Assembly (NCBI RefSeq): GCF_900105135.1
Contig: NZ_LT629741.1
Span: 868,001-932,000 of the forward strand
Source of the DNA: Gramella sp. MAR_2010_147
GTDB lineage: Bacteria > Bacteroidota > Bacteroidia > Flavobacteriales > Flavobacteriaceae
Direction: 5' to 3'
Length of the DNA: 64,000 nt
The translations under genes were made by a program, and so were the position numbers. This document shows positions 62,760-64,000 of the stretch, one piece after another (the stretch's first letter is position 1; every line of letters begins with the position of its first letter). The notes below the pieces were generated by a model, which had not been told where the DNA came from, did not search any database, and saw only the letters and a list, made by a program, of their open reading frames with translations.

Positions 62760-63601
62760 CCCAACCTTGCCTTTACATTAAGTTTACTCAAAAGATCTTT
62801 TGACACTGTGTGTGTGAATTCTTTTTTACGGTATTTGCTTACCGGTTGAATTCCCTGTGCTACATTCGTAATAAAAAGTTCATCAGCTTTTTGCAATTCA
62901 AATGGAGAAACCGAAGCCTCCTCTAAAGAATACTCCTCTGTTTTCTTAAGAATATTGATAAGTTGCTTTCTAATAATACCATTTAAAACACCGTCACTCA
63001 ATGGTGGGGTTTTAATAGTAGTTCCTTTTACCACAAAAAGATTTCCATTAAGCGCTTCCACTACACTCTTCTTTTCATTTAAGAGCAGACAATTGTCATA
63101 GCCATTCTCACTGGCATAAATACTTCCCAGAACATTGACAGCCCGATTATTTGATTTAATGGTGGAAAGCAACCCACTCGCGACATAATGATCTTTAAAA
63201 AGTTCTATTTCATAATTTTCCTCATTGAATAAATAAAAAGAACTTTCCATAGCCTCAGCACTAATCACATAGCCAATTTCCCTGGTTGCTGGTGAATAAT
63301 AACCTCCCTGGAGTCTATATACTGCAAATTTGATTCTTGCAGGGGAGGTTGAAAGATCATTAGCTTCAATAATATTCTGGATCTCTTTTTCTAAAAACTC
63401 CGGAGAAAAGCTGGAAGGTATTTCCATTCTCATGATACGCATTGAAGCCATAAGTCTAAAGTAATGGTCTTCCCAAAACATTATCTTACCGCTAATTACG
63501 CGTATTGTTTCAAATACTGAATCACCATAAGCGAAACCTCGATTTAAAACCGATAGTTTTGCGTTTTCCGTTCTGACTAATTTTCCGTCCTGATTGATCA
63601 T
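62756..63601 (-). CDS. Class IV (branched-chain/aminodeoxychorismate-type) PLP aminotransferase
   Basis: 281 aa from ATG 63601 (MINQDGKLVRTENAKLSVLN). A longer reading runs into the terminator hairpin of the upstream gene and was rejected. PLP-fold class IV marks: RGFAYGDSVFETIRV, FWEDHYFRLMAS, PLP Lys in LLSTIKSNNRAVNVLG, LLLNEKKSVVEALNGNLF, and a C-terminal ELFITNVAQGIQPVS. Candidates are aminodeoxychorismate lyase (PabC, folate pathway), D-amino-acid or branched-chain aminotransferase; motifs do not decide. The promoter lies in the upstream terminator (63602-63633). Confidence 0.87.
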   Translation of the reverse strand: MINQDGKLVRTENAKLSVLNRGFAYGDSVFETIRVISGKIMFWEDHYFRLMASMRIMRMEIPSSFSPEFLEKEIQNIIEANDLSTSPARIKFAVYRLQGGYYSPATREIGYVISAEAMESSFYLFNEENYEIELFKDHYVASGLLSTIKSNNRAVNVLGSIYASENGYDNCLLLNEKKSVVEALNGNLFVVKGTTIKTPPLSDGVLNGIIRKQLINILKKTEEYSLEEASVSPFELQKADELFITNVAQGIQPVSKYRKKEFTHTVSKDLLSKLNVKARLG

Positions 63602-63626
63602 AAAAAAACCCCGTTTAAAACGGGGC
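63602..63626 (-). terminator. Terminator of the START-like gene, directly before the aminotransferase ATG
   Basis: On the minus strand CCCCGTTTTAAACGGGG forms a hairpin (63609-63625) followed by TTTTTTT and then the aminotransferase ATG. Confidence 0.85.
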
Positions 63627-63633
63627 AAAGTTA
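63626..63633 (-). promoter_or_regulatory. -7 promoter element of the aminotransferase gene
   Basis: On the minus strand TAACTTTG, an exact TAnnTTTG match beside the terminator hairpin. A transcript from it would begin at the hairpin, so the leader may form it. Confidence 0.45.
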
Positions 63634-63651
63634 CTATTTATAATGTGAAAT

Positions 63652-64000
63652 CTAGGCTGATCCTAGAATCTGTTTAAGATCTGAAACCATATTCTCCCAT
63701 AGCATTTTACCTTCGTCAATTTCATCATCCTCGGCAAAATCAGTGATCATAAGGGAAACATCTTTTGTTATATCATCTACCTGTATGCGTAATTCGAAAA
63801 AATAAGGAGTGTCTTCGTCATCAATCCATTTAAACTTAATACGTTCATCACTTTTCTTACTTAAGAGCTTTGCTTTTTCTTCACTACCTTCCCATATAAA
63901 AGTAAAAAATTCCCCTCGGGAATTTACATTATCGGCATACCACTCACTTAAACCTGAGGGAGTTGAAATATATTGGTAAAGTAATGAAGGAGAAGCTTGA
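63652..64000 (-). CDS. START-like domain protein (AHSA1/SRPBCC type), 3' part
   Basis: Open on the minus strand from base 64000 to stop TAG (CTA at 63652-63654), 115 codons after one leftover base; the 5' end lies outside the window. Translated start is ASPSLLYQYISTPSGLSEWY, then EFFTFIWEGSEEKAKLLSKK and a C-terminal helix ENMVSDLKQILGSA. SPSLLYQYISTPSGLSEWYAD is the ligand-groove N-terminus of START/AHSA1 folds, for example those that bind hydrophobic molecules or Hsp90 co-chaperones. Ligand unknown. Ends with a terminator that precedes the aminotransferase gene. Confidence 0.85.
   Translation of the reverse strand, partial: QASPSLLYQYISTPSGLSEWYADNVNSRGEFFTFIWEGSEEKAKLLSKKSDERIKFKWIDDEDTPYFFELRIQVDDITKDVSLMITDFAEDDEIDEGKMLWENMVSDLKQILGSA

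Overview
The window is a stretch of core chromosome from a low-GC member of the Bacteroidetes, most likely a marine-type Flavobacteriaceae (Gramella/Christiangramia-like is my guess, not proven). The evidence is two TonB-dependent receptors with N-terminal carboxypeptidase-regulatory-like domains, Bacteroidetes-type promoters (TTTG or TTG, about 18-19 bp, TAnnTTTG), families largely confined to the phylum (DUF4290, DUF5916, TIGR02757, BatA-like), A/T-rich leaders without clear Shine-Dalgarno sites, and frequent TTG starts. No rRNA, tRNA, CRISPR array, insertion sequence, integrase or phage gene was seen.

Layout. 1-8.2 kb: 3' part of clpC, a small conserved protein, hutH, the NAD(P)HX repair enzyme, gcvT with a sugar-nucleotide-type reductase, a pterin carbinolamine dehydratase and yebC. 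8.2-16.4 kb: acyltransferase plus proline dehydrogenase, aroB, an acidic small protein, a PfpI-like protein and the ppc-DinB-YihY operon. 16.4-19.3 kb: an Lrp regulator, an M14 carboxypeptidase divergent from an XRE-type regulator across an operator-rich spacer, and a small exported protein. 19.3-26 kb: the coupled operon parE - membrane protein - parC - mscL, then ychF. 26-32.7 kb: a large TonB receptor, an exported coiled-coil protein, a methyltransferase and an exported protein. 32.7-37 kb: ferredoxin divergent from acyl-CoA reductase, serC and serA. 37-40.5 kb: lipoprotein, membrane protein, His-rich exported protein and a second TonB receptor with a His/Glu-rich segment (a probable metal-uptake unit). 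40.5-46 kb: folE, msrA, a DUF5916 protein, lolD and a TIGR02757 protein. 46-54 kb: two tandem GAF histidine kinases, BatA-like, a dihydroorotase homologue lacking its metal ligands, a small membrane protein, an esterase and an MBL-fold hydrolase. 54-64 kb: a 487-residue conserved protein, murA with DUF4290, DUF493, a P-loop kinase-like protein, recQ, fmt, an HU protein, YqgE, a class IV aminotransferase and the 3' part of a START-like protein.

The most unusual signal is the spacer between the M14 carboxypeptidase and the XRE regulator. It holds six copies of a 16-bp palindrome (GTTTACAnnTGTAAAC), several exactly 35 bp apart centre to centre, covering promoter elements and start codons on both sides. 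This suggests an uncharacterised, autoregulated peptidase switch. Other points of interest are the catalytically degenerate dihydroorotase, an Asp-type MurA (predicted fosfomycin-insensitive), a membrane protein translationally coupled between parE and parC, and a clean split of convergent gene ends into those with two-way hairpin terminators and those whose stop codons overlap or abut.
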